From: Synchiropus splendidus
Taxonomy: Eukaryota; Chordata; Actinopteri; Syngnathiformes; Callionymidae
Direction of reading: 5' to 3'
Length of the DNA stretch: 64,000 bases
NCBI RefSeq assembly: GCF_027744825.2
Contig: NC_071347.1
Span: 16,224,501 to 16,288,500 of the forward strand
This document shows positions 1-12,580 of this stretch, piece by piece; positions within the stretch are counted from its first letter, which is position 1, and each line of letters starts with the position of its first letter. Under the pieces are notes generated by a model. The model was not told where the DNA came from. It saw only the letters and a list, made by a program, of their open reading frames with translations, and did no database searches. The position numbers and the translations under genes were made by a program.

Positions 1-90
1 CTTTGGTCAACATGTCACTTCCTATGTGTCACATAACAATTTTGTGTCCTTTTTTTCATGTGGTGGGACAAAGTGACAGATAGCTGGAAC

Positions 91-154
91 ACCATCTAGC
101 GCCATCTACTGAGCATGAACACGAGGACACGGTTTCATGAAGCCTCATCAGCCC
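91..154 (+). mobile_element. hAT-like MITE, copy 1 (right-end fragment)
   Basis: Only the right portion remains: accatct-tactgagc, then a near-consensus ggtttcatgaagcctcatca ending in gccca. The last bases of the terminal repeat are lost. Confidence 0.65.
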
Positions 155-2512
155 AGAAGTTCAACTTAAGTTGTATGATGCAATTGTGGAACTGGACACA
201 GTGATTTACAAAACAATATTTTAATACTCCGTAGCCATGACATAATGTGTAACTATGATTTACAAACACACTTATAGTTCATATCAATATCAGAATATTC
301 ACCTTAAAGATAATACTGTTGCAAAATCAATGATGGATGTTGTTATCGCGGCTATATCGAGATACAGTATGAAGATTCAAGATGATAACCACATACATCA
401 CAATTTTTTTTTTTTTATAAAATAACTAGACCTTTCATACAGTGTTTTATAGATATCTTGCATAGATATCAAAATATGAATTACTGTCCATATGTACAGC
501 TCTATGGTCGATACGGTGGATATTTATTGCATTATAGTTTGTGCTCTAAATTTCTGCCTCATGCTTGACCCTGGTAATATGCTGGGTGAATTGCTCTAGG
601 TTTCAAGCAAGAATGAATCCTGTGGTTTCAAGCAGTGACTCATTTGCTTTGACCCTCCAGCTCCATCAGACAGTGGTATCAGCTGAGATGCTGCCATTCT
701 GCTCTCATCTGCCTGTGTTTCATCATGCAAACCTTTGGGCAGTTGCTGTGTAACCCCGAGCCAATAACTGCGCAACCAGTGTCTCTGTTGATCGATAGAA
801 AACCAAAGGGCAGCGACAGAAGGGAATACTTTACAGTTTGGCTGTTTTCACAGCTCTTTTTTTCTTCCTGGAAAATGTTGATGGGTGGTTTCGCACTGCA
901 GGTTCTGAGGCCCGAGTCCGATTCGCCCCCTGCTGTGCAGCCTCGCACCTCTGTGCCTCAGGCGATGTCCCTTTTTTTCTCCTCAGATGGTGGCACTCTG
1001 CGCAAAATAGCTGTCTAGCTCCCGTTCCCCAGCTCCATTTTCCTGCAGCAGAAGCTGCACAAAACAGTGTTCAAGCGGTTTGAGGAGTTCTTTTTGAACA
1101 ATGTTGTCCGCCCAGACAGCGATCAGACCCTTTACTGCCTGGCATCTATCATGTTTGTGTGGAGTCGCGCCGTACACGTAGTTTTCGGCATATAGCGCGG
1201 AGTCGCCTGAGGAGAGAAGCTCACCCCCCGTGGAGTTTCCCCACAAGGTGCAGCTCTCCAGCTGGGATCAAGTCCGCGGCTAAAACCCGACTCGCTTGTG
1301 TTCACATCTCGGACATGTGAGCGGAATGCGCTTTGTCTCGAGACAGAGTGTACAGTATGAGACACCCTAAAAGTGATATTACAAAACAGAAATGGGGTTA
1401 GGAGGGCGCCGTGCTTATATGCTAACCTGAACCATTTTAATTCATTCTCTGACATCACCTGGGCTTAGTGTAGCTCAGCTGGGAAACATTGAGAAGACAG
1501 CATCAATTGTTGGTCTTTATCAACCAGATAGAATCCCGTTTTTTAGGATCTCAGATCTATTGAGATGCGGGAAATAAACTGAACTACTGTCACTCTTTTT
1601 TGAATGATTTCCCCTGTAATAGAAACAGCACAAACCTTTATTTAATTCTAAAGGTGACACCGTTGTGTACACAGTTCTAGTTTGTGACTCACTGGCCGAA
1701 ACAGTGCATGATGCCAGAGGCTCCCCATGAGCGAGCGAGTCCCCCCTGAGTGCACTGGCGAATCCTCTGCCCCCTGTCCTTTACAACAATGGGAAGGGTA
1801 ATGGCCTCCCCAAGGCCTCCTCATACAGCCTGATTGTGCTGCCAGCATCAGGCCAGCCGGGCCATAAAACAATTAGCTCCATTTATCAACCTAACGTCCA
1901 CTATCTTTGGAGGAGAAGGAAGAAAGAGTTGCAGAGAGCGGACGGAGAGAACAGTTTGTTTGCAAGATGTATGACGACGCTCCAGATATCTTTCTTGATA
2001 AAATATCCAAAAGAGTTGAATTGTGATGTTTGCTGGGAATATGCGTCTACATAAACCACAGCATATTATTTAGTTCTGTCTTTTCCATCCATCCGTCAAT
2101 CGGATGCTTGTATCTAAGGCCACTTACGAAAGTGCATCAACCACCGCAGAGATATGAAGCAAAAACAACAAGAATAAAACTAGTTGCTGACCTAACCTTG
2201 GCAAGCAGAGAGTGTTGCGAGAAGAGTCAGGTGAGTCTCTGCGGTGCGGTTTGGATGGGACCCGACAAGCGGTCTGATGGTAACAAGCAGCCAGGCAGTC
2301 GTCCAGATTCTGGAACAGAACAATCTGGACCAGAACTTGTACCGCCTTCTGGGTCGGACGAGTAGATCTAATCTTGATGGGGGGGCAAGGACCACATGGT
2401 GCGGAGAGGGAGCATGAGACATAGTGGAGATATTCGGAGGTTCTTTTCACTGTCTTACATTAGATACCCCTTGTTATAAATAACCCTGTTTCTCTACTGA
2501 CTTACCTGCACA
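155..2512. other. non-coding, nothing recognised
   Basis: Mixed-composition sequence without exons or repeats that I can name. Open frames here are short and lack domain features. Confidence 0.6.
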
Positions 2513-2600
2513 GTAGTGACGGGTCGTTCTTCGAACGATTCGTTCATTTGAACGACTCTGAACTACGAGTCATCTCACGGAGTGGATAGTTCACTTTTGC
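2513..2600 (+). mobile_element. possible hAT terminus
   Basis: The sequence tagtgacgggtcgttcttcg and the palindromic gaacgattcgttc motifs that follow resemble hAT ends with subterminal repeats. No matching right terminus or target duplication was found. The minisatellite beginning 277 bp downstream uses related gttctttcgttc words. Confidence 0.4.
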
Positions 2601-2876
2601 GCATGCGCAGATATGGTTTCCTCGCATCACCGTCATTTTTTAGTTTATTTTGAAAGGCGCTACGGGACGTCTTGTCATGACTAATAAACAACGCTTAATC
2701 GTCCGCTGTAGCTCCAACAGAAGTGATGGATTCCTCTGCTTTATTGTTGGATTAATAGTTCCTAAATATGAGTGCATGGATCATGATCAAGAAGACACTC
2801 CTGGAAACAGGCGTTGTATTGTTTGCTTCTCTCTTTCCCTACCCTTTGTGGTGTAGAGTTTCATTCAGTTCTATTT

Positions 2877-3230
2877 CCCGTTCAAAGAACTGCCAACTGC
2901 GAACGTTTAGTTCTTTCGTTCAATTCTACTTCCCGTTCAAAGAACTGCGAATATTTTGTTCTTTCGTTCAATTCTACTTCCCGTTCAAATAACTGCGAAC
3001 GATTGGTTCTTTCGTTCATTCCTATTTCCCGTTCAAATAACTGCGAACGATTGGTTCTTTTGTTCAATTCTACTTCCCGTTCAAAGAACTGCGAACGTTT
3101 AGTTCTTTCGTTCAATTCTACTTCCCGTTCAAAGAACTGCGAACGTTTAGTTCTTTCGTTCAATTCTACTTCCCGTTCAAAGAACCGCGAACTGCGAACG
3201 ATTAGTTCTTTCGTTCAATTCTATTTCAAC
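2877..3230. repeat. 48-bp minisatellite, about seven units
   Basis: Units beginning cccgttcaaa start at 2877, 2932, 2980, 3028, 3076, 3124 and 3172. Spacing is exactly 48 except for the first (55, from a 7-bp insertion). Each unit contains aactgcgaacg and gttctttcgttcaattctac. Because 48 is divisible by three and no stop occurs in two frames, both strands appear open, but the peptides are an artefact of the repeat. Confidence 0.93.
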
Positions 3231-6200
3231 AACAGGAAAGTACTTCAATTTCATACCTGATTCGTTGACGTGCAAAGCGAAAGGCTGACTTCAGTGTCAG
3301 GATGGGAGGCAAAAGTCCACTTTTCCAACGCCAATCTATCACACCATGACAGTGAGAATGTGTTGGTATGTGAGGCTAATGTCGGTAGCGCAATTTCTTT
3401 TATATGTAGATTTTCATCAGCTTCGCCATGGTAGGAGCTCTGTCAACTGCAGCTCATATAAATGTTATTAAAGATTATGTAAGATTAAACATGAGGGACC
3501 GCGAAGACGTTTGACCCATTGGTATGGCCGCACCAGCTTAGGAGCAATGAGGTTGTGGTTTCCTCGCATGGCAACCAGGCGACACATCTCTCTTGGAAAT
3601 ATACATGTAATAGCTTGTTCTTTTGTGTATTTAAAGGTGCACTTTTCTGATACATAAACTTCAATGATGAGGTCCAACTTACTGTGGTCATTGTTTCTGA
3701 TGTAACATTTTAAGATACCTCGATGTTTCGCATGCCGCCAATGATGTTTTACTTTAACAGAGAGAAAGAGAGATATATGATGTGGCTGTTTTTAAGCTGA
3801 AAGAGAGCAATACAGTTTTTATTTAACTATTCCTTCATTGCTCATGTGTAACAGATTGCACCTGTATTTTCTCGGAGCGACTGTCCAGTTACCCCGAACA
3901 TATTTCATGTGCAGTGCATCTCTGTTAAATGGTGCTGTGCAGGAACATATTTCTTCTTCTGCCGAACGTATTGTCTCACTGCCACACAATTAAAAAGGCC
4001 TTTTTTTTGTTTTGTTTTTGAGATGCGGACACAAGCGGCTTTCACAAATGACCTCACGCGCGCAGTTTCCATTTCGTCTAATCCCTTTCTTATTGTTGAT
4101 GTCAGGAGGGAATGGTGGTATATCGCTGGCCTTATCGTGCCCTCTCCTCATCAGCGCGTTTAATTAAGTCCTGATCGTCTGGTCTGCCCGTCCCACATTA
4201 GTGTGTTTAATTTCCTGCTGTCACACCACCTTCCTTTTCAGATATATTATTCATCGAGCCTCTCCAATCCTTAGGTTTTCAAGAGGCTTTCATTACAAAT
4301 ATTCATTGGACCAGTGCTTAAAAAAGGTTAAAAAAAAATATTCCTCTCCAAAAAAAAAAAAAGGTTTTTCCATGTGATGTTCTGTTCCGCCATTTAAAAT
4401 TCAAATCTTGAATTGTAAAAAGTAGTGAATGGCTGTTGAAGTTTTGTGAAACACTGTCCTCAAGATGGTAACCATCATTAGTAATGTGGAGTTTATTTCT
4501 ACACACGCACCAGGTTTTTATTATTTGAAATGAATGGCTACAGCTGTAGCCTGGTGGGCGACAGCTAGTGGTGGCCTTATGGGGCTTCATGAAACAGTGT
4601 GCTCATTTTCAGAGCCCACTAGATGGCACTCTCTGCTCTACAATCTTTGGGTTTCGTCAATCATTTCGGTGAAATCTCGCACATTTTTTAGGGCACCATC
4701 TACTAGGCTCTGAAAAACAAGGACAGTGTTCATCGTCCCATCACTAGCTACAACTCATGTTGTACACAGGTTGGACCTATCCATCCTGTCCCTGACCCCC
4801 TCACCCTGTGAGGCTGGGACAGGCTCAAGCTACTGCAGGGCAAGTTCTCATATCACCATCAACTACTGTGAGGTTACATAGAAGTTGTTCAAAGCCAAGG
4901 ATTTCGGAGCTCAGAGTGTCATCTGGTAGACTCGGAAAATTGAAGTCTTGCTCGTGCTCTTGCACCCAGCACACTAAGGTATTTCCATCCAACATCTGTT
5001 AAGAAAATAATAACATATAGAGACATATACAGCATCATTTAAAAATAAATAAATGTGTTATCTCAAGCAACTTCTTGTTAAAACTACCGTTCTCATCTCT
5101 AGTCATTTGATTCCTATTACTGTATACTTCAAATTGCTGAAGTTTTGGGGTGTTTTGACCCCCATATTTTCCAATGAGCTTTGGTGATCCCCAAGGATCA
5201 ATTCAAGACTCCTTTCAACATTGCCAATGAAAGTGCTTCTGTAATTATTTTCAAAAAACATGCACCATCTGCTCGTCTTTCCCCCAGACATGGATTTGTA
5301 TTCACTTCTGTGAACTCCCTTTAGTCTTTTTTCATTTCATACAGTGTTTTATTAAGTTGTTGCCTTATTCTATTTGTATTTAGCTCAAGCCGAAGAAGCA
5401 GTAACACCTTTGCGTGGCATTACACCTTTTTAGTGTGGTGAGTTGGAATTTAACAGCTCATTATTACGTTTTTTGTGTTTATTTATTTATCTGTTTTTCT
5501 TTTCAGCTTACCTATCTATACTGGCACCTCAGAAGGTATGAAGAAAGATAAAGGAGCAACACTGGCCACACAAGAAACAGGAAATTGTGAGTAGTAGCCG
5601 CCAAAAGCCAAGCGATTTTCTTATCAATGCACTGCGGACTGTGTTAGCACTTGAGTAAAATGGGCTAAGAAAGATGTGACGAGTGGAGGCGATGGTGGTG
5701 TTGCTTCAGATACGGTCTGGTGGTTGCATGCCAGCGAGCCGAGGCCAGAGTAGAAGTGTTTGGGTCAAACATTCTGGCCCAATTTTACAGCTGAGGTGCG
5801 TTCGTCACCACCGATGCTGGTGGCTTCTGCAGCGCTCCAAATAAAAGTGTCGTTTGAGTGACGTTTCCAGGCACTAAATGTGGCAGGATCTAGGTACTGG
5901 AGTGAGCGTTTGTTTTTTCCCATCTTCAGCCCGAGTCTTTTGTTGTTGAAATCGAGGAATTTATTCAACCATCACAGCAACATGACTGGGCAGAAAAGCG
6001 TTATTGCTAAATTCCAGTGCGACAGGTTTGTAAATAAAACCGACATGTAAAGAGGCAGAAGTGGCTAGAGCCACTGAGTCACCGTGAGGTCATGCTTTTA
6101 ATACAGCTTTCGTTGAACCGACGGTGTTTTCCCTTATGCTTTCATTCAACAGCCGAAAAGTGCTGCAGCACGAACCAACAGCAAATAACACAATCGAAGT

Positions 6201-6581
6201 AAGAACCTCTACCTGTTTCCTTTCTGCTACAAACAATGTCCTGTTTGTCTTTTAAAGTAAGCCTTTTTTTCCTTCTCCATTTTGTTATTCAAAACAACTC
6301 CTTTTTAATTGACCATAACCTGGATGACACGTGACGGACAGCCTCACATTAAGAGGCGTTATTCTTCATAACAAGTCGGCAGCATGAGCACGTCTCCCAT
6401 GTCTATTATAGATGTATACAGCAGATGGACATGCGGAGGTGGTGGTTGTTCTGTCTTGGATTTTTGGTGCCTCTCTGTTTTATTTTAAGCCTCTTGTTTG
6501 ACAGCTTATGTAATACAACAATGCAGTGCAATTTGACACTGCAGTTTGATTTGTTTGAAAAGCACAGGTTACAAAAACAGC
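3231..6581. other. non-coding, one MITE only
   Basis: Apart from MITE copy 2 (4566-4746) I see no gene, RNA or repeat structure. Confidence 0.6.
4566..4746 (+). mobile_element. hAT-like MITE, copy 2
   Basis: Terminal inverted repeats are tagtggtgg and cccatcacta, with aggcttcatgaaacagtg-type subterminal sequence. Candidate 8-bp target duplications gcgacagc (4558-4565) and gctacaac (4747-4754) agree at six of eight positions. The interior carries the family landmark gcccactagatggcactctc. Confidence 0.85.
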
Positions 6582-6755
<174 letters not shown>

Positions 6756-7314
6756 TAACAATATAACAAATCGGAGTTCAAACAAAACATTTTTTGCAAT
6801 GGATTTCAAACAATCCAGAACTTGAATGCCCCCCAAAAAAGCCAGAAAAACATAGCGTGCGCGGACCGATCAGCTGACCCACGACGCGCTTTGTTATTGT
6901 GTATAACGCAGCCTCTGTATGCAGACGTGTCCTGTTAGCTACATTTACTGACTGTTTTTTCTTCATATTGAGGTGTAAAACCTTTCCTGTCTCCGCACTG
7001 GACCGTGGTAGAGTGTCACAGGGGAGGTGCTCGCTCTCCACACCTCCACTCCAGGGTTTGATGTCCTGTTGTGGGCTGGAGCTGGGACAGGGATGAGGCG
7101 AGTCTGGGACAGAGCGTGACTTGGTTTATGACTTTGTCACAGCCAAACTGCACAGAAGCGCACATTCAGAGCTGGACACGCACCGGGCACCTCTTCACTT
7201 CTGGAGAGACGTCACTCACTCGGCAACCCCTCCCACATGCAGCGGCCACACACATAGAGGAACAGCGCACCTGCAGCAGACACTCTACATTCACTCCTAC
7301 AAAAGACTATTTTA

Positions 7315-7445
7315 AGGCTTGGAACACATTACTTCTTTTTCCATTCATTGTAATGGGAAAAGTCGATTCAGATTTCGAACAATTCGCTTCTCGAACGGCC
7401 GTCTGGAACGGATTGTGGTCGAAAACCGAGGTGCCACTGTGTATG

Positions 7446-7446
<1 letters not shown>
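7315..7446. mobile_element. Tc1/mariner- or pogo-like transposon end
   Basis: The segment with cattgtaatgggaaaagtcg and tcgaaaaccgaggtgccact ends in gccactgtgta, resembling the right end of short pogo/mariner-type elements (gaggtaccactgta). The matching left terminus is not seen upstream, so it is a partial copy. Confidence 0.4.

Positions 7447-7448
<2 letters not shown>

Positions 7449-7475
<27 letters not shown>
7449..7475. repeat. short (TA)n microsatellite
   Basis: About 13 TA units directly after the transposon end at 7446. Confidence 0.88.
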
Positions 7476-7476
<1 letters not shown>

Positions 7477-10400
7477 TAACATGCATTGTGTCTTTGGTTA
7501 GTTTTACGATGTAATGGAGTGAGGTAATACCAAAATAGGCACTTCTTATGTTGTTATGCAGATCATCACACACTGATGCTGCTCTTCTTTGCTAGCTTCC
7601 ACCCCAAAACATGCTTTTAATTTTAGCACTGCAACTCATGTCGCCAAGTGGCCTTACAAAATATGCAGTCACCACCTGTCACAACAAAACATTTTAAGAG
7701 CCCAGACCAAGACTCTGAAGTGTACAAAAACAAATTAGCTACACCGCCATTACGCCAAATTTTTACTTTTTTCTTTTTCCTAAATCCAGAAAGGCTTCAA
7801 GTTTTTAGTTGCATTTTCAGCTTGAGCATTTCTCTGCCGGAATCGACCATGCCTTCACGTCTCTTGAGTATGGATAAGCTTTTTTCCTGGCTATAAAGCA
7901 GTCGCTGCTTCAACTCTCCGTTTATTGGAATGCCACTAAAAGAGCTGCAGTTTTTTTTTTTTTGTTTTTTTTTTTTATATTCCCTGTTGTTGTGCTACCT
8001 CAATTAATCCCCTTTCGAATCGGCCTAATCCTTGCAAACATCAATTTTGAAGACGTGATGCTCTATTCCTGTCAAGTTGCCATGATCTGAATAGTACTGT
8101 ACATATGCAGATCCCAGATCCCTGCATCACCCTCTGTATGGATGTGTTGAGTATTGTCTAACAGCTGCTCAGTCAGCAGCAACCTCTCTAAGGACAATGG
8201 CCTGAATGACGTGATGCCACAGAGTACTTGGAAAGGTCTGATAGATATCAGAGTACAAAATGCCAGGACCAGTCTGTGCACCCCGGGGTCACTGTTTCCT
8301 TTGTTTTCCGGCTTGGTAGCAACTGGACGAAGACTCGAGAGGAAGCCCAGGCAACATCAGCGGGTATTTTTTACCCACCCAGAGGCACTTCCAAGTCACC
8401 CAGCGATCCCTCATACTTGTGCAGATGTGACACTTCTTTATAAAAGGTAATATATCAAGGACACAAATTTCAGTTGGACAGAGCCAATGTGAAATAAAAG
8501 TACAATTCTCGAGTCATTTGAGGTCAATTCACAAGAAGGTTGGAATGAAATATGAGTTTGTTTGTTCCTTAAAGGTCATTGCACCAATGTCACCGTAACA
8601 GGTTTCTCTCTGCAAGGAGTTTGTATGTTGCGTCCTCTGCCTCAATATTTCAGCCTCAATATCAGCATCATCAGCGACATCAATCTCATTTCAGCAGTGA
8701 ACAATAGTCAATAAACTACATTAAAATTGTGCTATTGTAGTTGATAAAGATTTAGAAGACCAAAATATTATCCCAGACTGGTGAATTGAACTTGGCCACA
8801 ATGACTATCATCCTCTTTAAGGACCAAAAATATGTGCTCAAACATAGATGGGTGGTTTGATGCAAGAATAAAAGGACCTCCAAACTACTCATAACCCAGA
8901 TGTGGACAAAGTGCAGCCTGAGGGCCACATGTGTATCTCCTGTTTTTAGGTCAGAGCCAAACTACAAAAAAAACTACTACTTCATAAGTTCATTTCTATC
9001 TCTTTTTTCCATTGTAAGTCTATTTTTCTTCCTCACTGGTATAACCAATTATAATAATATATAAATACATGAAAGATATTGAAAAAAACAGAAGGTACTA
9101 AAAGGCTTTTTATATCATATTTACATTGTTTTGCCTGTTGTTCTGTTCTCAAAAATCCACTACTCGAAAATATCTTCCAACAGTCATGATTTATATTGAG
9201 AATCTTCACCAAACAAAACACATATAAATTGAACAGATGTTGACCATATAATGCCATGACGTAATTTTCCCTATTTTCTCCTTGTTTTATCTTATTTTGC
9301 CTTTTGGCCTGTCGAAGGATAATGCGTCCCCTACAGAATTTAAATGCCAATACTTCAACCCTGACCCACTGTTGAATATTGAGTCGTGAAATCATCAAGA
9401 AAACCCACACACAATACTTTGTGTTGTTACACGCATAACTTCATAGGTTTTATATTCCTTGGGATCCTCTCAGACACACACATCCACACAAACCATTTGA
9501 GAGGACACACAGTCGAGGGACCGCCCACGTCAGGAGCCACTGTGTGCAGTTGAAAAGCAAGGGCAAGTGTCACCTGAGTGTCCCCTATTGAGGGTCCCGG
9601 GTTGCATGACTCCCTCGTGGGGAAACACCAGAGATAAAAGTCCTATTTGGCTTAAAAAGGTCACAGCAGCATCATAAAAAAACAGCCTGAAGTTCGGTAA
9701 ATGGCTACACTTTAGATCTGGAAACACATTTTAACCACTCAGAATCCAATTTCTTGCTGAGTTATTTATGTTTCGCTGACCATTTCAGGAGAAAATGTAG
9801 TCAGGGTTTTTGTGTACATGAGTCAGTACTTCATAATGATGAATAAACTGTGTTGCCACACTTACTTTACTGATGACTTTAATTGAAAAGTAACTAAGTT
9901 ACATAACAATGTACTTTGCAAGTCACATTTAGCAGCTGTCTACAACAGCCCTCACTGCATAAGCAAAACATCTATGACATCGTTCTTACATCTAAGCTTG
10001 GGGTCATTTTTTTGTGAATTGTGTGAATTTAGACTTAATATTTTATTTTTGACATACTGTATTAACAAATTTGACCTAAAATCACACTGAAAAAAAACAA
10101 ATACAAAGAATGAAAAACAAGTCCTCTCCCTGCCAGAGCCACAAATATGAATGTTTTCAAAAAATGAAAATGCTATTTTCTCACTCAAGCACAAACACAA
10201 ACAAAGTTATGTATAATAATTCATATAAAATGTAGGAAGAAGTGCTGGTCCACTTCAAGACACAAGGCTATAAAGCCTCTCAGTGTGACGGGTCTAGTTT
10301 TATTCTAATTTTATTCATTAAACTGTGTTTTGTTTCATTGTTTAAGTTAGGACTTTTAACACCTTTTTTGCTTTCTTGATTTGTATTCTTTATTCTGCAC

Positions 10401-10903
10401 ATTCGTGGACCCTGCAGGGTTAATACTGTAGCATATTATATAGCAACACTGTTTTCTGTTGCAGACACAAAGTCAAAGTCGAGACTGTATTTTCTGCTAG
10501 AAACGCTGTCCTCACTCCACTGTTGTTTACGTCTGGTCGCCGGCAGCTTGACATGTGAGCTGCCCACACGCTGAAAACATGAGTGGCGTGTTCCACACTT
10601 GACGTCATGCCTCGAGACGCAGCGGATGAAAGCATGTTCTATAAAGTAACACACCGTGACTTGGATAAGCAACTTTAATCTCATTACAGTGTTTAAATAC
10701 GCAAAGAAAGTGGTTGTATAACTGTAATGTTTTTTCTGCATTGCCGTAAATTTATTTTTTTAAAATTTAATTTAATTTAACAGTTTGCTCCATAGACAAC
10801 AGGGAACCTTTGTGAGTGCAGGAGTTCCTGGTCCACTGATCCCACTGATGCACAGGACACGTGGCAGCTAGGATGAGAACAACAACAAGAAACATGGAGG
10901 AAT

Positions 10904-10949
10904 CCCTGAACAAAAGCAAACAAAAGCATCTGTTTGCTTTTGTTCAGGG
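10904..10949. repeat. perfect 19-bp hairpin
   Basis: Arms ccctgaacaaaagcaaaca (10904-10922) and its exact complement (10931-10949) surround the 8-base loop aaagcatc. No flanking element is recognised. Confidence 0.9.
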
Positions 10950-11765
10950 AGGTTTTTCGCAACACAACTTTGAATTTATTTGAAATTCTTTTAAAAATTG
11001 AAATTCTTATACAAATATTTTCAAGACATTAAAAGAGCTTTAGTTTGAATAAGGTGATATAAAAACTTGAATATAGCCACCATCGTGATTTTGTCAAACT
11101 GATGCAAAATAAACAGTATTTTGTGTGGATCCATCATTTGATTCAGTAATATACCAAATTCATTCAAATGGAAAAATGTGGCTTCTTGTGGCAAATATTC
11201 TTATACCGTTAAACTGCGATTAATTGAGATTAATTCATCACAATTTTTTTTTTAATTGAATCCCTCCACTAATAATTATCAGACAAAAACTGACTTTATT
11301 CAGACAAAACAGGTTCAACAACAAAAGAAATTAAACCCTGTTACACTGGATCCATCCTGATCGTGGCGCTTCAGCTGAGAGACACTTACTCCATTCACAA
11401 TACAAAGAAATGAATCAAAAATGAAAATTGGCCCAAACTTGGAAAAGGCTCGACAGTGATTGAGCGGACTGAAATGGGCTTACACGGCACATTTGGTAAT
11501 TTGCACACCTAGCTGCTCTTCAGAGCAGCACAATTACCAAGTGTCTCGGGGGCCGCCAGGACCCATGCTACACCCACAATGCACCGACGGCCCACCCCGA
11601 CTGCCGTGCCCTCCCCCCCTCCGCTCGGCCACTGCAGTGCTAGCGTGAAATGGCTGTTAATTCCCTCTGCTATCGCCCACACACAGAACCTGTTTTAAGC
11701 TTCTATTTGAATGTTTTGCCAGCAGAAAAATATTATGGAATTTTGACTCCTGAGAAGAAGCCAGG

Positions 11766-11796
11766 AGTGATGAGGTCATGTTTTGACCTCATCACT
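11766..11796. repeat. perfect 13-bp hairpin
   Basis: Arms agtgatgaggtca (11766-11778) and tgacctcatcact (11784-11796) surround a 5-base loop. The arm resembles the hAT-MITE terminus (tgatgagg) but no other family sequence is present. Confidence 0.8.
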
Positions 11797-12444
11797 GTGA
11801 CTTCAAGTTCCTACAATTCCTGCCAAAAATAGTTATTTTTGTCCGCCCATGATAAGTTAGAGGTCCTCCTTTAGCTTGGCATAGAAGTCCGATCCAACTT
11901 CCCAGGTCAAAATGTCAGGTTTAAATTATCCACTTAAAAATGACATAAAATGTGAATGAAAGATCTGTGGTGACACTGTCAAGAAAAGAAATGAATATTT
12001 TAAACCAATGAGCCCAGTCCGAGCATCACAGTGTGTTTAATTCATTGCACCACTTTGCAACTACATTTTATATTCATTGAGATTGAATGACAAACATCTC
12101 ATGACTTTAATTCAGCCTCCTCCACCTTCGCCGCTCTAGTCACGCCCTTCCTCTTCATGTCCTCATTCACCACTTGCTCTCAGCGAGAACTTTGGAACGT
12201 CAACTCTGCCACTGTGCGTCAGAGCTTCTGTCTCTCAACCAAACATCATGGCAGGTCACACTACTCTCTACATTCCTTTGCTCTATGGTGACAGATCTTT
12301 TAACAGTTGTCTCCATCACCTGATCAATGGAATCAAACATTACTAAAACAATAATACTGGCACTAATGGTTGGGGATTCCAGGTGGAACTTCTGTTTTTT
12401 ATTTATTAATTCACCTTAGTTTCTATACGGCTGTCACTGAACAA

Positions 12445-12580
12445 TGGTGCAGTGGTCATTGTTATAGCCTCACAGTGAAAGGACTTTGTGCTTGGAGCAA
12501 CCCTGTTCGCATTCTCTCCTGCGTTTCCTGGGTTGACGCACTCCTGTTTCCTCCCACAGTCCAAAAACCTGAGATGGGCT
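12445..12580. repeat. degenerate dispersed fish repeat, opposite orientation
   Basis: It contains gtgcagtggtcattgttata, cattctctcctgcgtttcct and tttcctcccacagtccaaaa, the complement of the tgggaggaaacc family. Confidence 0.5.

Noticed and set aside
2877..3230. CRISPR-like regular repeat spacing
   Set aside because: There are no unique spacers, the units are contiguous, and the genome is eukaryotic.
2814..3260. Long repetitive open frames on both strands (Ser/Asn/Arg-rich)
   Set aside because: They come from a 48-bp tandem unit that is a multiple of three and lacks stops; there is no start context or domain.
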